A stretch of 42,406 bases of DNA from a bacterium (GTDB lineage: Bacteria; Patescibacteriota; Microgenomatia; UBA8517): NCBI GenBank assembly GCA_021790215.1, contig JAJYIG010000003.1, positions 1-42,406 of the forward strand, read 5' to 3'. The notes beneath the pieces were generated by a model that worked only from the letters and a program-made list of their open reading frames with translations, was not told where the DNA came from and ran no database searches. The translations under genes and the position numbers were made by a program. Positions 27,374 to 36,327 of this stretch are shown here, one piece after another. Each line of letters starts with the position of its first letter. Positions within the stretch are counted from its first letter, which is position 1.

Positions 27374-27613
27374 TTAGAGATTCTCTTTTATAAGCTTTTT
27401 GATTTTCTCCGTGTCTGGGGTAAACCCAACCATTACAGGTTTGCCGTTTACAATGAGAACCGGGCTACTCATAATCCCAAGCTCAATAATTTTTGTAACA
27501 TCGGTACTATACTCAACTTCGTCTTTTAAGTTTAATTCCTTTGAAATCTCCTGGACCACCTCATATAGTTTTCTGCAGGTGGGGCAACCGGAACCTAGAA
27601 CCTGAATTTTCAT
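27374..27613 (-). CDS. Thioredoxin-fold protein (redox-active disulfide type)
   Basis: MKIQVLGSGCPTCRKLYEVV...GIMSSPVLIVNGKPV. Confidence 0.88.
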   Translation of the reverse strand: MKIQVLGSGCPTCRKLYEVVQEISKELNLKDEVEYSTDVTKIIELGIMSSPVLIVNGKPVMVGFTPDTEKIKKLIKENL

Positions 27614-27969
27614 TTTTCCTCCACTCCCTTCGGTCTGCCATAGCTTTTAGCGGTGGCGACCTTTTTTGGAATCCTAAAAAGCAAATCTGTAATTCTTCTG
27701 CCTTCCGGAGTCAGAGAATAAAATACATTCAACCCTTGTTTACTACTCTTGACAATTCCTTCAGCCTTCAAGTCCTTCAGATGATGAGAGATTAGGCTCT
27801 GCGAGGCTTTAGTGTGGTCGTTTATTTCACAAACACAGTGCTCACCTTGCCTTAAAATGCATAAGATTTGCAAGCGACTACCCTCCCCTACAAGCTGCAA
27901 TATTGAGGAAATTGAACCAACTTTTTTATATTCATCTTTGTCTGGCGAGCAACAACTATATGAACTCAT
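27610..27969 (-). CDS. ArsR-family regulator with N-terminal CC motif
   Basis: MSSYSCCSPDKDEY; ILRQGEHCVCEINDHTKASQSLISHHLKDLKAEGIV; start placed at the downstream Met, track ORF extends to 28005. Confidence 0.85.
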   Translation of the reverse strand: MSSYSCCSPDKDEYKKVGSISSILQLVGEGSRLQILCILRQGEHCVCEINDHTKASQSLISHHLKDLKAEGIVKSSKQGLNVFYSLTPEGRRITDLLFRIPKKVATAKSYGRPKGVEEK

Positions 27970-27979
27970 ATTCATATAG
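27956..27979. promoter_or_regulatory. Putative ArsR operator
   Basis: Perfect inverted repeat CTATATGAA-ctcata-TTCATATAG overlapping the ArsR start. Confidence 0.65.
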
Positions 27980-28025
27980 TTTATACTTGAAATTTTCTTT
28001 TGCAAGAGGCGATTTTAGATTCCTG

Positions 28026-28430
28026 TTACACTTTTTGAAGTACCCCACAATACTTACACCTTTTTGCTGTTAGAGGAATCTGGCTCAGACACTCCGGACA
28101 GACTTTTTCTGTAACGTCAACTTTCTGTCCTTTATTAATACGTGCCGTAATTTTATTCATCGGCATAACTATCAAGAAGTAAACAACGGAGGCAGTAATC
28201 AAAAAAGAAACGAGTGAATTGACAAAATCGCCAACCATAAATTTGCTGTTATTGATAGTAAAATACAGCTGCGAAAAATCAGCTTCGCCACCAAAAGCTG
28301 CAATAAAAGGCGTTATAACGTCCTTTACAAGTGAGGTAACAATTCCATTGAAGGCTGCTCCAATAACGACAGCTACTGCCAAATCAATAACGTTTCCCCT
28401 TAAAATAAAATCTCTGAAACCTTTAAACAT
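28026..28430 (-). CDS. mscL: Large-conductance mechanosensitive channel with C-terminal zinc ribbon
   Basis: FRDFILRGNVIDLAVAVVIGAAF; CPECLSQIPLTAKRCKYCG. Confidence 0.93.
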   Translation of the reverse strand: MFKGFRDFILRGNVIDLAVAVVIGAAFNGIVTSLVKDVITPFIAAFGGEADFSQLYFTINNSKFMVGDFVNSLVSFLITASVVYFLIVMPMNKITARINKGQKVDVTEKVCPECLSQIPLTAKRCKYCGVLQKV

Positions 28431-28542
28431 CTTCTCACTTCAAATATTATATATTTTCCCTTCATAAATCAAATCTATTTTCGACAATTTAAGTTTTGTT
28501 TCAGCTTCCAAACGATAGAATTAGGCTTTACTTAACTTTTTT

Positions 28543-29472
28543 ATGATATCCAAGAAAACCAGACCAATATATAACAAAACCGTTACGATCTTGCCGATAG
28601 TTTTTATGGCCGCTATCTCTTTTTACATGATTTCTCATAGAATCTGGTTTTCTCCGGACCAATTTTTTATCTTTGCTTTGGTGGGAGTAATGTTTATAGG
28701 AAGGGTAAAGCTTTTCATCTTGGATTGGGGACCGTTTATGCTTTTGTACCTAAGTTATGAATTCTTGAGAGGGTTGGTCCCTTTCATCAGCAAACATGTC
28801 AATATCTTTCCAATGGTCAATATGGACGAGAAGATCTTTGGTTTTATTCCAACAGTCAAATTACAAAGTCTTTTTTATAATCCTATAAATCTTCATTGGT
28901 ATGATTACGTTGCCGTCACCCTTTATATCTGCCATTTTGTCACGCCAATGATTGTGGCTTTTATCTTTTGGATGAAAGACAGGCAGATTTTCAAAAGATA
29001 CACTCTGGCTTTACTTATTCTTTCCTATGCCGCATTTTTAACATACATAATTTATCCCGCAATGCCTCCCTGGATGGCATCAAGTTACGGATATATTCCG
29101 CCGATTAAAGAGGTTACGGGAGTAGTAATGTCTCACTTTTTCACTACCCCGTTTCATCTACCGTCCCTCTATTCAATAATGGATGCCAATCCTGTTGCAG
29201 CAATGCCGTCTCTCCATTCTGCTTTCCCAATGTTGATACTACTTTATCTTGTTAGAAAATATAAAGTGTCGGGGCTATTATTTTTGCCCTATGCTATGGG
29301 AGTATGATTTGCAGTAATGTACCTAGGCGAACACTACTTTACAGATGTTGTGGCCGGAATAATTTATGCCACAGCCTCATTTATCTTGGTTGAATGGGGT
29401 TTAAAGAAAATCTCCTATTTGATCCCTGATAAGGTCTTGCAAAATAGGTATGTCGGGTTGCTATACAGATAA
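28543..29472 (+). pseudogene. PAP2-family (inositolphosphotransferase-like) gene interrupted by in-frame TGA at 29305-29307
   Basis: Track ORF 28543-29307 ends ..FLPYAMGV*; same frame continues FAVMYLGEHYFTDVVAGIIYATASFILVEWGLKKISYLIPDKVLQNRYVGLLYR* to 29472. Confidence 0.8.
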
Positions 29473-29484
29473 GTACTACAAAAG

Positions 29485-30399
29485 TTACGGCGTTGGGGTG
29501 GGAGTAGGAGTTGCAGTTGGTGTCGGAGTCGGGGTACCAGTAGGAGTAGCTGTCGGTGTCGGAGTAGGAGTACTTGTTGCAGACGGAGTCGGTGTCGCAG
29601 TTGCCACAGGAATCGGGGTCTGGCCAACTCTAAGCCCAGTAATAATAACTACTTGCTGTGATTGGTAAGAGCTTGGATCTACTTGTTGGACATTTTGATA
29701 AATTTGAGACAATTCCTGAGTAATATCGGCCGAAATGCTCTGGTCAACACTTGATAGGTATGAAACTGTAGTTGAGGTGTGATTGGCAGTAGTATTTCCC
29801 AAAGTTATACCTGAATAGCCTAACACACTTAACTTAGTCTGGAGATAGGCAGCTTCTCCCATAATTCCCGTCCCGTTCTCAATTAAAATAGTGATGTTAC
29901 TTTTACCGGATGCAGGAGTCGCAACTGGTGTAGATAAATTAACATCGGCCGGTGTCGGTGCAACTGTTGCATCTGGCGTAGCGGCGGGTGCACCGGATCC
30001 TCTTGCAAGTCTACTGGAAAGTACCGCACCAAAGATAACTCCAGAAGCAATAATGATTGCGCCAACAATAAAAAGAATGCCGTTTGTCTTTTTTCCAGGC
30101 GCCTGGAAATTAGGGTTTATGCCATTTCCATCAACCTGTGGGCGAAAACTCCCTGGCTGACGATGACTACGGAAATCCGTAGGGAGTGGTCTTAAAACTC
30201 TTGTCGAAGAATTTACAGGTTGGCTCTGGGTCGGTAATGGGTTCACAACTGGAGTATTCCCAAGATTATTGCCAGCTGTAACCGGGGGTTGGAAACTACT
30301 ATTCGTCTGGTCATTTTGCATGCCTGATGTATCGTATTTAATTTTCCTGAGTTCCATCTTAAATATTTTGAGGCCCATCCAAATGGGTCTAACTATCAT
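29485..30399 (-). CDS. LytR_C-like domain membrane protein with Thr-Pro-rich C-terminal tail
   Basis: TM GILFIVGAIIIASGVIFGAV; NITILIENGTGIMGEAAYLQTKLSVLGYSGITLGNT; tail ATPTPSATSTPTPTPTATPTGTPTPTPTATPTPTPTP. Confidence 0.75.
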   Translation of the reverse strand: MIVRPIWMGLKIFKMELRKIKYDTSGMQNDQTNSSFQPPVTAGNNLGNTPVVNPLPTQSQPVNSSTRVLRPLPTDFRSHRQPGSFRPQVDGNGINPNFQAPGKKTNGILFIVGAIIIASGVIFGAVLSSRLARGSGAPAATPDATVAPTPADVNLSTPVATPASGKSNITILIENGTGIMGEAAYLQTKLSVLGYSGITLGNTTANHTSTTVSYLSSVDQSISADITQELSQIYQNVQQVDPSSYQSQQVVIITGLRVGQTPIPVATATPTPSATSTPTPTPTATPTGTPTPTPTATPTPTPTP

Positions 30400-30403
30400 A
30401 ACA

Positions 30404-31438
30404 CTACCCTGTCAATTTACTAAGATGCGGTAACTTGTGAACTAAATAAGCGATAAGTAGAGAGGTTGAGGATGTCAATATAAATATAAGTGGATCGAAG
30501 ATAAATCTTCCAAAGATGTTCCCACTAATTAGATTAAATAGACCATTTCCGATATATCTCCAGACATATTCCAAGATTGCAACATGGATAAAGAAAACAA
30601 AAAAGGATAGTCCTGACAACTTTTCGAAAAATGCAGACTGAAATCGTTTCTGCCCAAAAAGATAAAACAGGAAAGCGCCAAGGCAAACGGTATAAATTAA
30701 AATGTCCGGCCTCCATTGCGAATAAAACGCTTTTATATCAAACGTCCTGAAATAAAGATACCTGCCTTGGGCGGTAATAAAGAAACCCAAAATTCCAATC
30801 CCAAGCAGTAGATATTTTTTAGTTCTCACAACAAATTCGGTAATCCGGTCTTTGTGGCGGGCAGCAATCATCCCAATGATAAATACAAAATAGGCAAGAA
30901 TCGCAACGCGAATCGGATCCGGATAGGTAAACTCCTTAACATAATAGTCATACAACAAAAAACCGATTTGGGAAACAAGAAGAAGCCCTAAAATCCATTT
31001 GTTAGAAACAAAATTATAAAATTTATGAAGCAAGGGAAATATTAAATAAAAAATGCAAAGCGTGGGAATAAAATAAAGTTGATATGATGCACCACCGGTT
31101 AAAAGTGCATAGAAAAATTTTTCATTATTTCCTGTATAAATCAAAAAGAAATAAAAGGTGCTCCAGAAAACATATGGAATAAAAATTCTACTGAAGCGTC
31201 TTTTTAAATAATAGAGAAAATTTGGATGGAAATCATAGTTTAATTCCAGAGTAAATCCTGAAATCATAAAAAACATTGGTACTGCAAATCGGACTATTTG
31301 ATCCAAAAAGAGAGTCCATATGAATCCGTTCAGGTGAAACCCAGCAACCTCAAGGGTACGGGTGGTTGTATGAATCATTACAACTCCCAAGATAGAAATA
31401 AGTCTTATATAGTCGATTGGTTTAATATGCTCTTTCAT
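30404..31438 (-). CDS. Acyltransferase family 3 membrane protein
   Basis: YIRLISILGVVMIHTTTR...FAVPMFFMISGFTLEL; multi-TM. Confidence 0.85.
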   Translation of the reverse strand: MKEHIKPIDYIRLISILGVVMIHTTTRTLEVAGFHLNGFIWTLFLDQIVRFAVPMFFMISGFTLELNYDFHPNFLYYLKRRFSRIFIPYVFWSTFYFFLIYTGNNEKFFYALLTGGASYQLYFIPTLCIFYLIFPLLHKFYNFVSNKWILGLLLVSQIGFLLYDYYVKEFTYPDPIRVAILAYFVFIIGMIAARHKDRITEFVVRTKKYLLLGIGILGFFITAQGRYLYFRTFDIKAFYSQWRPDILIYTVCLGAFLFYLFGQKRFQSAFFEKLSGLSFFVFFIHVAILEYVWRYIGNGLFNLISGNIFGRFIFDPLIFILTSSTSLLIAYLVHKLPHLSKLTG

Positions 31439-31447
31439 TTACGAAGA

Positions 31448-32458
31448 TTATTTTAGATAGTGATTGAAGAAATTGATAGTCCTTTGCATAGCAATTTCAA
31501 AGCTTTGGTTGATATCATGATTTGCCCCGGGATATTCATAAAGGGCGGCAACCTTGCCGGCAGCTTTAAGTTTAGTGTAAAGACTCTCCGAAAAAACCGG
31601 CGGAACCTGCGTGTCATTAAGCCCTACCGAAAGCTGCAACGGCGCATTGATATCACTCACAAAATGGGTCGGGTCCACTGAATTCCAAAAATCCGGATTC
31701 TGACCCGGTGTTCCATAAAGTCCCAACAAAGTGTTAAGGTTTTTGGTCCTCAGAGCCACATCTTCCGCATTTGGTTCATAGGAAACATCACCCTGCCAAT
31801 TGAAAATTATGTCATTGCAGTCTCCGACCACCCCGCTCCAGATTGCTGCCGCTTTTATATCTTTTGTATCGACAACCAAATCTCTAATAGTGATGTTGCC
31901 TCCCATTGAATGTCCCCAAACACCAATTTTTTCCGGGTTAACTTCTTTAAATTTCTTAATGGAGGAAATGGCATTTAGATCGTCAATCGTGTAATCGGGC
32001 ATAAAGTATGGGTTTCCCGGACTGCCCTCCGATTTACCATTGCCACGGTAATCAGGTTTAAAAACAACATACCCATTCCTGGCAAAAGCATCCATATAGG
32101 GAATGTAGTTTCCCTCAGGGGTATAGAGTTCTGGTATGATATAGCCATGATTCAAAACTATGGCAGGAAATCCCTTAGTAGGCACTCTGCCTTTTGGAAC
32201 AAGTAGAAGTGCATAGATTTTTAACCCATCGGATTCATAAGAAGCAATGTATCTATTGTAAGTGACGGCTGGATTTAGAGTCTGTTCGATAGTGATGTCA
32301 CTCCCCGGGTAGCTTCTCTCACGCATAGCCTGAATTGCTAAAGGGTTTAACTGAGAAGGTGTGTTTCGGCTAAAAAAGACTTGAAAAGGAGCAAAAATTC
32401 CGGCAAAGAAAGTTGTAAAAGTTAAAAAATAGGAAATCAGTAGATGAATGGCAGTCAT
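31448..32458 (-). CDS. Secreted alpha/beta hydrolase (dienelactone/prolyl-oligopeptidase type)
   Basis: IVLNHGYI, VFKPDYRGNGKSEG, GVWGHSMGGNITI, GANHDI; N-terminal TM/signal. Confidence 0.85.
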   Translation of the reverse strand: MTAIHLLISYFLTFTTFFAGIFAPFQVFFSRNTPSQLNPLAIQAMRERSYPGSDITIEQTLNPAVTYNRYIASYESDGLKIYALLLVPKGRVPTKGFPAIVLNHGYIIPELYTPEGNYIPYMDAFARNGYVVFKPDYRGNGKSEGSPGNPYFMPDYTIDDLNAISSIKKFKEVNPEKIGVWGHSMGGNITIRDLVVDTKDIKAAAIWSGVVGDCNDIIFNWQGDVSYEPNAEDVALRTKNLNTLLGLYGTPGQNPDFWNSVDPTHFVSDINAPLQLSVGLNDTQVPPVFSESLYTKLKAAGKVAALYEYPGANHDINQSFEIAMQRTINFFNHYLK

Positions 32459-32565
32459 TTTTTAATTATATAGTCATCTCGAATCAAAACACCAGCTGTC
32501 CAAACCGTGCTTTTGAGATATCGGCCATTGAATTAAAGACCTTTTTCTTTTAGAATTTGATCTTT

Positions 32566-33804
32566 ATGCAAAAATTATTTAATCATAAAAATGACAAGTT
32601 GATTTTCATCCTTGTCACAATGTTTTTAAATTTCCTGGGATTTTCAATCATTATTCCAATCTTACCGTTTTTGATCCAGGAATTTGTCCCCAATACAAAC
32701 AGTTTAGCCATTTACGTAGGAATAGTCTTCTCCACATACGCTCTCTGTCAATTTTTGGCAGCTCCAGGCCTCGGAGCCTTAAGTGATCTTTGGGGCAGGC
32801 GACCAATACTTCTTATAAGTTTACTTGGATCAATTGTTGGGTATCTATTTTTGGCTCTTGGGGGAAGCTTCTGGATGATTCTTGTGGGGCGTATTATTGA
32901 TGGGTTCACGGGTGGAAATATTTCAACGGTCTACGCATATCTGGCGGATATCACAGACCCAAAGGAAAGGAGCAAATATTACGGAATGGTCGGGGCTGCA
33001 GGAGGGTTCGGTTTCATGGTAGGCCCTGCCATAGGAGGAATTTTAGGTGCAGCCCATTTAACCCTTCCACTTTTCCTTGCCGCCGGAATAACACTTCTAA
33101 ACATGATCTGGGGGTATTTTGTGTTACCTGAAAGTCTTAAAGACGAACACAAGCTCAAAAAATTCGAGATCAAGTATCTCAATCCGTTGGGTCACCTTTT
33201 TGATCTATTTTCAATTGAAATTCTGGCCAAACTTTTTTCCGTCAGCTTAATATTCTTCTTTGCTTTTAACGCAATTTACGGAATTACATCTGTATTTTCC
33301 AAAAATGTCTTGGGTTGGGGAACTACAGGAATCGGAATAATGCTATTTGTCGTTGGGGTAATTGACATATTTTCTCAGGGATTTTTAATAAGAAAAATGA
33401 TCCCAATTTTCGGAGAAATTAAGCTTTCAATAATGGGTCTTATCTTGGCTGCTTTCGGAGTTGCACTTGTTGCAACAACTTCAATTACTCTCTCGGAAAT
33501 GGTTTTTTATATTGGTTTTATTATTCTTAATATAGGCGACGGTCTCTTGGAGCCATCCGTCTCCGGGCTTATAGCAAATTCTGTTGGGCCAAAAATGCAA
33601 GGAAGGGTTCAGGGTGCAAATCAGAGTGTCCAAGCAGTAGCAAGAATCTTAGGGCCGCTTTTTGCTGCATGGGCTTATGGAATTTGGAAAGGTCTTCCCT
33701 TTGCATCAGGATCTATCTTCTTCATAATCTCTGTGGCAATTTTATTCTTAGCCATTCCGGCAATAAAAAATCACAAAGTTAAAGATGCTTTTGCAAAGTC
33801 TTAG
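32566..33804 (+). CDS. MFS transporter (TetA-like)
   Basis: LGFSIIIPILPFLIQEF; GALSDLWGRRPILLISLLGS; GGNISTVYAYLADITDPKERSKYYGMVGAA. Confidence 0.9.
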   Translation: MQKLFNHKNDKLIFILVTMFLNFLGFSIIIPILPFLIQEFVPNTNSLAIYVGIVFSTYALCQFLAAPGLGALSDLWGRRPILLISLLGSIVGYLFLALGGSFWMILVGRIIDGFTGGNISTVYAYLADITDPKERSKYYGMVGAAGGFGFMVGPAIGGILGAAHLTLPLFLAAGITLLNMIWGYFVLPESLKDEHKLKKFEIKYLNPLGHLFDLFSIEILAKLFSVSLIFFFAFNAIYGITSVFSKNVLGWGTTGIGIMLFVVGVIDIFSQGFLIRKMIPIFGEIKLSIMGLILAAFGVALVATTSITLSEMVFYIGFIILNIGDGLLEPSVSGLIANSVGPKMQGRVQGANQSVQAVARILGPLFAAWAYGIWKGLPFASGSIFFIISVAILFLAIPAIKNHKVKDAFAKS

Positions 33805-34133
33805 GAAATATCCTTTTTCATCTGATCAAACTCTTTCTTATTGATTTCTCCTTTTGCGTAACGCTCCTTCAAAATCTTCAAGGCGTTATCTGATTTATCT
33901 TCATTAGTTTCACTTTCGCCATGTCCTCCGGATACAAACCATTTGATTAGACCGACAACTAAAAGTATCAGAAGAACCCAAAAAACAATACCAATTATTG
34001 AACCGAAGATTGATATTCCGGGGCCAAATCCCCAACCGTAATAACCCATCATTTTATTACCTCCTCCATAAGTAACTATTCTAATCAAATCTTCTGAAAG
34101 ACAGCTGAGACCTGACTGGCCAGACCAGATCAT
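33801..34133 (-). CDS. SHOCT-domain small membrane protein
   Basis: ALKILKERYAKGEINKKEFDQMKKDIS C-terminus; MMGYYGWGFGPG is the likely internal start. Confidence 0.78.
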   Translation of the reverse strand: MIWSGQSGLSCLSEDLIRIVTYGGGNKMMGYYGWGFGPGISIFGSIIGIVFWVLLILLVVGLIKWFVSGGHGESETNEDKSDNALKILKERYAKGEINKKEFDQMKKDIS

Positions 34134-34147
34134 TTCTTTATCAAATT

Positions 34148-34354
34148 TTACTTTTTAAGCGTGGATATCTTGAAAAGTTTGTAAATAGCACAAAACCCGC
34201 TTATTCCAGTTACAAGAGCGATGGTACCTAAAACATATCCTAAAATCTGAACGGTCCCGGCTAGTGCGGAATAGGAAACATATAAAAAGAAAATACCCAC
34301 CACAACCCGAATTGCTCTATCTAAAGAGCTTTCATTCTGATATTTTTTCATCAT
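34148..34354 (-). CDS. DUF2892 membrane protein
   Basis: SLDRAIRVVVGIFFLYVSY..ALVTGISGFCAIYKLF. Confidence 0.85.
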   Translation of the reverse strand: MMKKYQNESSLDRAIRVVVGIFFLYVSYSALAGTVQILGYVLGTIALVTGISGFCAIYKLFKISTLKK

Positions 34355-34374
34355 TAATCACCCCCTAAAATAAT

Positions 34375-34394
34375 ATATTAGTGTTTACTAATAT
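34375..34394. promoter_or_regulatory. Putative operator, inverted repeat
   Basis: ATATTAGT-gttt-ACTAATAT between divergent genes. Confidence 0.45.
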
Positions 34395-34418
34395 TATGTC
34401 AATTAGCAACTTCCTAAT

Positions 34419-35024
34419 GTGTATTCTTATTATATAATCAAGCAGCAAATGATTTATAAAAAAAGGCTATTTAAAAACGAGGAAATTGATGGAGAAGATT
34501 TTGAAAATGTGATTTTTGAAACATGTAAATTCGTCGGATTAGATTTCAAATTTGTCAACTTCAAAAGCTGCATTTTTAAAGATTGCGACTTTTCAGAAAG
34601 TTTTTTAACCTCGGTAGACCTTTCAAGTTGCAAGTTTCCCGGATCTAAACTAAGTTTCTTGGATTTTGGAAACGCTTCGATACTAAACTGTGACTTTTCC
34701 GATTCTATCGCCGAAAATTGCATTTTCCAAAAATTGAAAGGCGGCAGCAAAAGCGAAAGAAAATTAATGAATCTAACAAGCTGTAAATTTGAAAATACCA
34801 ACCTTTCCGGTACTATTTTTGCATTTTGTAATCTGGAAAAATTAAGGTTTACAAATTCAGACCTGACAGGAGCGGTATTCGATAAATGTAATTTAGAAGA
34901 AACTGATTTTACCGGTGCAAAACTTCCGGGAACAGGTTTTACCGACTGCAAAGTCAAAAAAACCTATCTCGACATGAACGGCTTTATCGACTTGGGGAAT
35001 TCAAAGGGGTTTGTGATGAGATAA
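34419..35024 (+). CDS. Pentapeptide-repeat protein
   Basis: Repeated C/F-x-x pattern (..FENVIFETCKFVGLDFKFVNFKSCIFKDCDFSES..NSDLTGAVFDKCNLEETDFTGAKL). Confidence 0.85.
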   Translation: MYSYYIIKQQMIYKKRLFKNEEIDGEDFENVIFETCKFVGLDFKFVNFKSCIFKDCDFSESFLTSVDLSSCKFPGSKLSFLDFGNASILNCDFSDSIAENCIFQKLKGGSKSERKLMNLTSCKFENTNLSGTIFAFCNLEKLRFTNSDLTGAVFDKCNLEETDFTGAKLPGTGFTDCKVKKTYLDMNGFIDLGNSKGFVMR

Positions 35025-35028
35025 CTTC

Positions 35029-35718
35029 TTAATACTGCGGATATTTCTCTCCTTGAAGAGTCTCTTTCCAAAAACGCTCCGGATTAAATTCCACTCCAAA
35101 AACTTCCTTCAAAACAACTTTTGCTATATATGCATTACCTAGTTGGTTTGGATGAGTCGAATCAGGAGCTCCCTTTTCCTTAAATGTAAAAAACTTTTCT
35201 AAGGGAAATCTCTTAAAAATTTTCAACATGTTAATCAATCGGAGTCCTTTCTTTTCCTGAATCTCAAGGAGTGCGTCTGCATAAGTACCATAAACTTTGT
35301 TCCTCTCCTCATTAATCGAAAGGGTCGATGTGCACCACACAACATTTGTTTTTACTTTATTAATTATTTCTTCGATGTTGGCAACATGCTTTTCAGGACT
35401 TATCCCAAATTTCACATCATTACTTCCCATAATGCTTATTAACATATCGGGGTGAACCAGATTTATATCGCTAACTTTATCTAAGATATCTTTTGTAGTT
35501 GCCCCATCGTAACCAAAGTTGTAGCACCGAATCCCCCAGGAAGGAATTCTCCAATTTTCTCCATACTCTCTTTCCAGCTCTTCTTTCAATACATATTCAA
35601 CGATCTCTCTCCAGTTTGGGTGAACCCATTCACAAGAAGTCTTAGAATCCCCAACAAAGGCGATCCAAAATTTTTTCTTGCGTTCAACCAAATCAGATAT
35701 TTCTTTAAGAGAAACCAT
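35029..35718 (-). CDS. SGNH/GDSL-family hydrolase
   Basis: IAFVGDSKTSC; LISIMGSNDVKF; DSTHPNQLGNAYIA. Confidence 0.85.
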   Translation of the reverse strand: MVSLKEISDLVERKKKFWIAFVGDSKTSCEWVHPNWREIVEYVLKEELEREYGENWRIPSWGIRCYNFGYDGATTKDILDKVSDINLVHPDMLISIMGSNDVKFGISPEKHVANIEEIINKVKTNVVWCTSTLSINEERNKVYGTYADALLEIQEKKGLRLINMLKIFKRFPLEKFFTFKEKGAPDSTHPNQLGNAYIAKVVLKEVFGVEFNPERFWKETLQGEKYPQY

Positions 35719-35790
35719 ACCCCAATTCTAAATCAGACTCACGGGAGACGCAATGCTAGCCGAAGATCACCCTATCAATCAAGTCTTCCT

Positions 35791-35815
35791 TTTACGATGC
35801 ATTAATGTATAATAA
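35791..35815 (+). promoter_or_regulatory. 25-bp repeat copy 1 containing -10 TATAAT
   Basis: tttacgatgcattaatgtataataa, identical to 36234-36258; TATAAT 35808-35813. Confidence 0.75.
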
Positions 35816-35819
35816 GAGT

Positions 35820-36230
35820 ATGCCACAAGTCTCAAAACGCAAAATTGAACCACGGATTGAAAAGAATCTTCTGGATTCACTCTCCTATTCAATCAAGGAA
35901 CTAAAAACAAAAATCGAAGTTGATAAATTTTTACAGTCCACACTCACTAAAACAGAAAGATTAATGATAGCAAAAAGAGTTCTAACTGCTTATTTGCTAG
36001 ATAATGGGGTAGAAGAAACAAAAATTAGTCATTCCTTAAAATTAACCAATGCAACAATTACTAGATTTAAAATGTGGATTAAACTTCACAAAGAGGGATT
36101 TGATCTGGTTTTCAGAAAATTACGAAAAAAGAGCGCAGAGGACATGGGGAAGCAAATACTTAATAAACTTCTAAGATATGCTTCAAGTGCCGCTTTTGGC
36201 AAGACTCCAAATCCATTCAAAATTCCCTAA
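35820..36230 (+). CDS. TrpR/YerC-like DNA-binding protein
   Basis: LTKTERLMIAKRVLTAYLLDNGVEETKISHSLKLTNATITRFKMWI; start at the Met 7 nt after the -10. Confidence 0.75.
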   Translation: MPQVSKRKIEPRIEKNLLDSLSYSIKELKTKIEVDKFLQSTLTKTERLMIAKRVLTAYLLDNGVEETKISHSLKLTNATITRFKMWIKLHKEGFDLVFRKLRKKSAEDMGKQILNKLLRYASSAAFGKTPNPFKIP

Positions 36231-36233
36231 TCC

Positions 36234-36258
36234 TTTACGATGCATTAATGTATAATAA
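36234..36258 (+). repeat. 25-bp repeat copy 2
   Basis: Identical to 35791-35815, located just after the regulator stop codon. Confidence 0.95.
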
Positions 36259-36327
36259 TAAAAGTAATATCATTGAACCTAACCAAGAAAGCTTGCGGCG
36301 TAATACGAACCCCAAATTTCGAAAACG

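Noticed and set aside
28026-28430. MscL-zinc ribbon fusion as novel
   Set aside because: MscL proteins with a C-terminal CPECLS..RC..C zinc ribbon are already common in several bacterial groups.
29305-29307. Alternative genetic code (TGA = Trp or Gly) or selenocysteine
   Set aside because: Many other ORFs here end at TGA and use TGG for Trp; a lone TGA does not support recoding, and the aligned position looks like Trp rather than Cys/Sec.
29450-29668. + strand ORF of GVGVGVAVGVGVGVPVGV repeats
   Set aside because: Shadow of the Thr-Pro repeat tract of the - strand gene 29485-30399.
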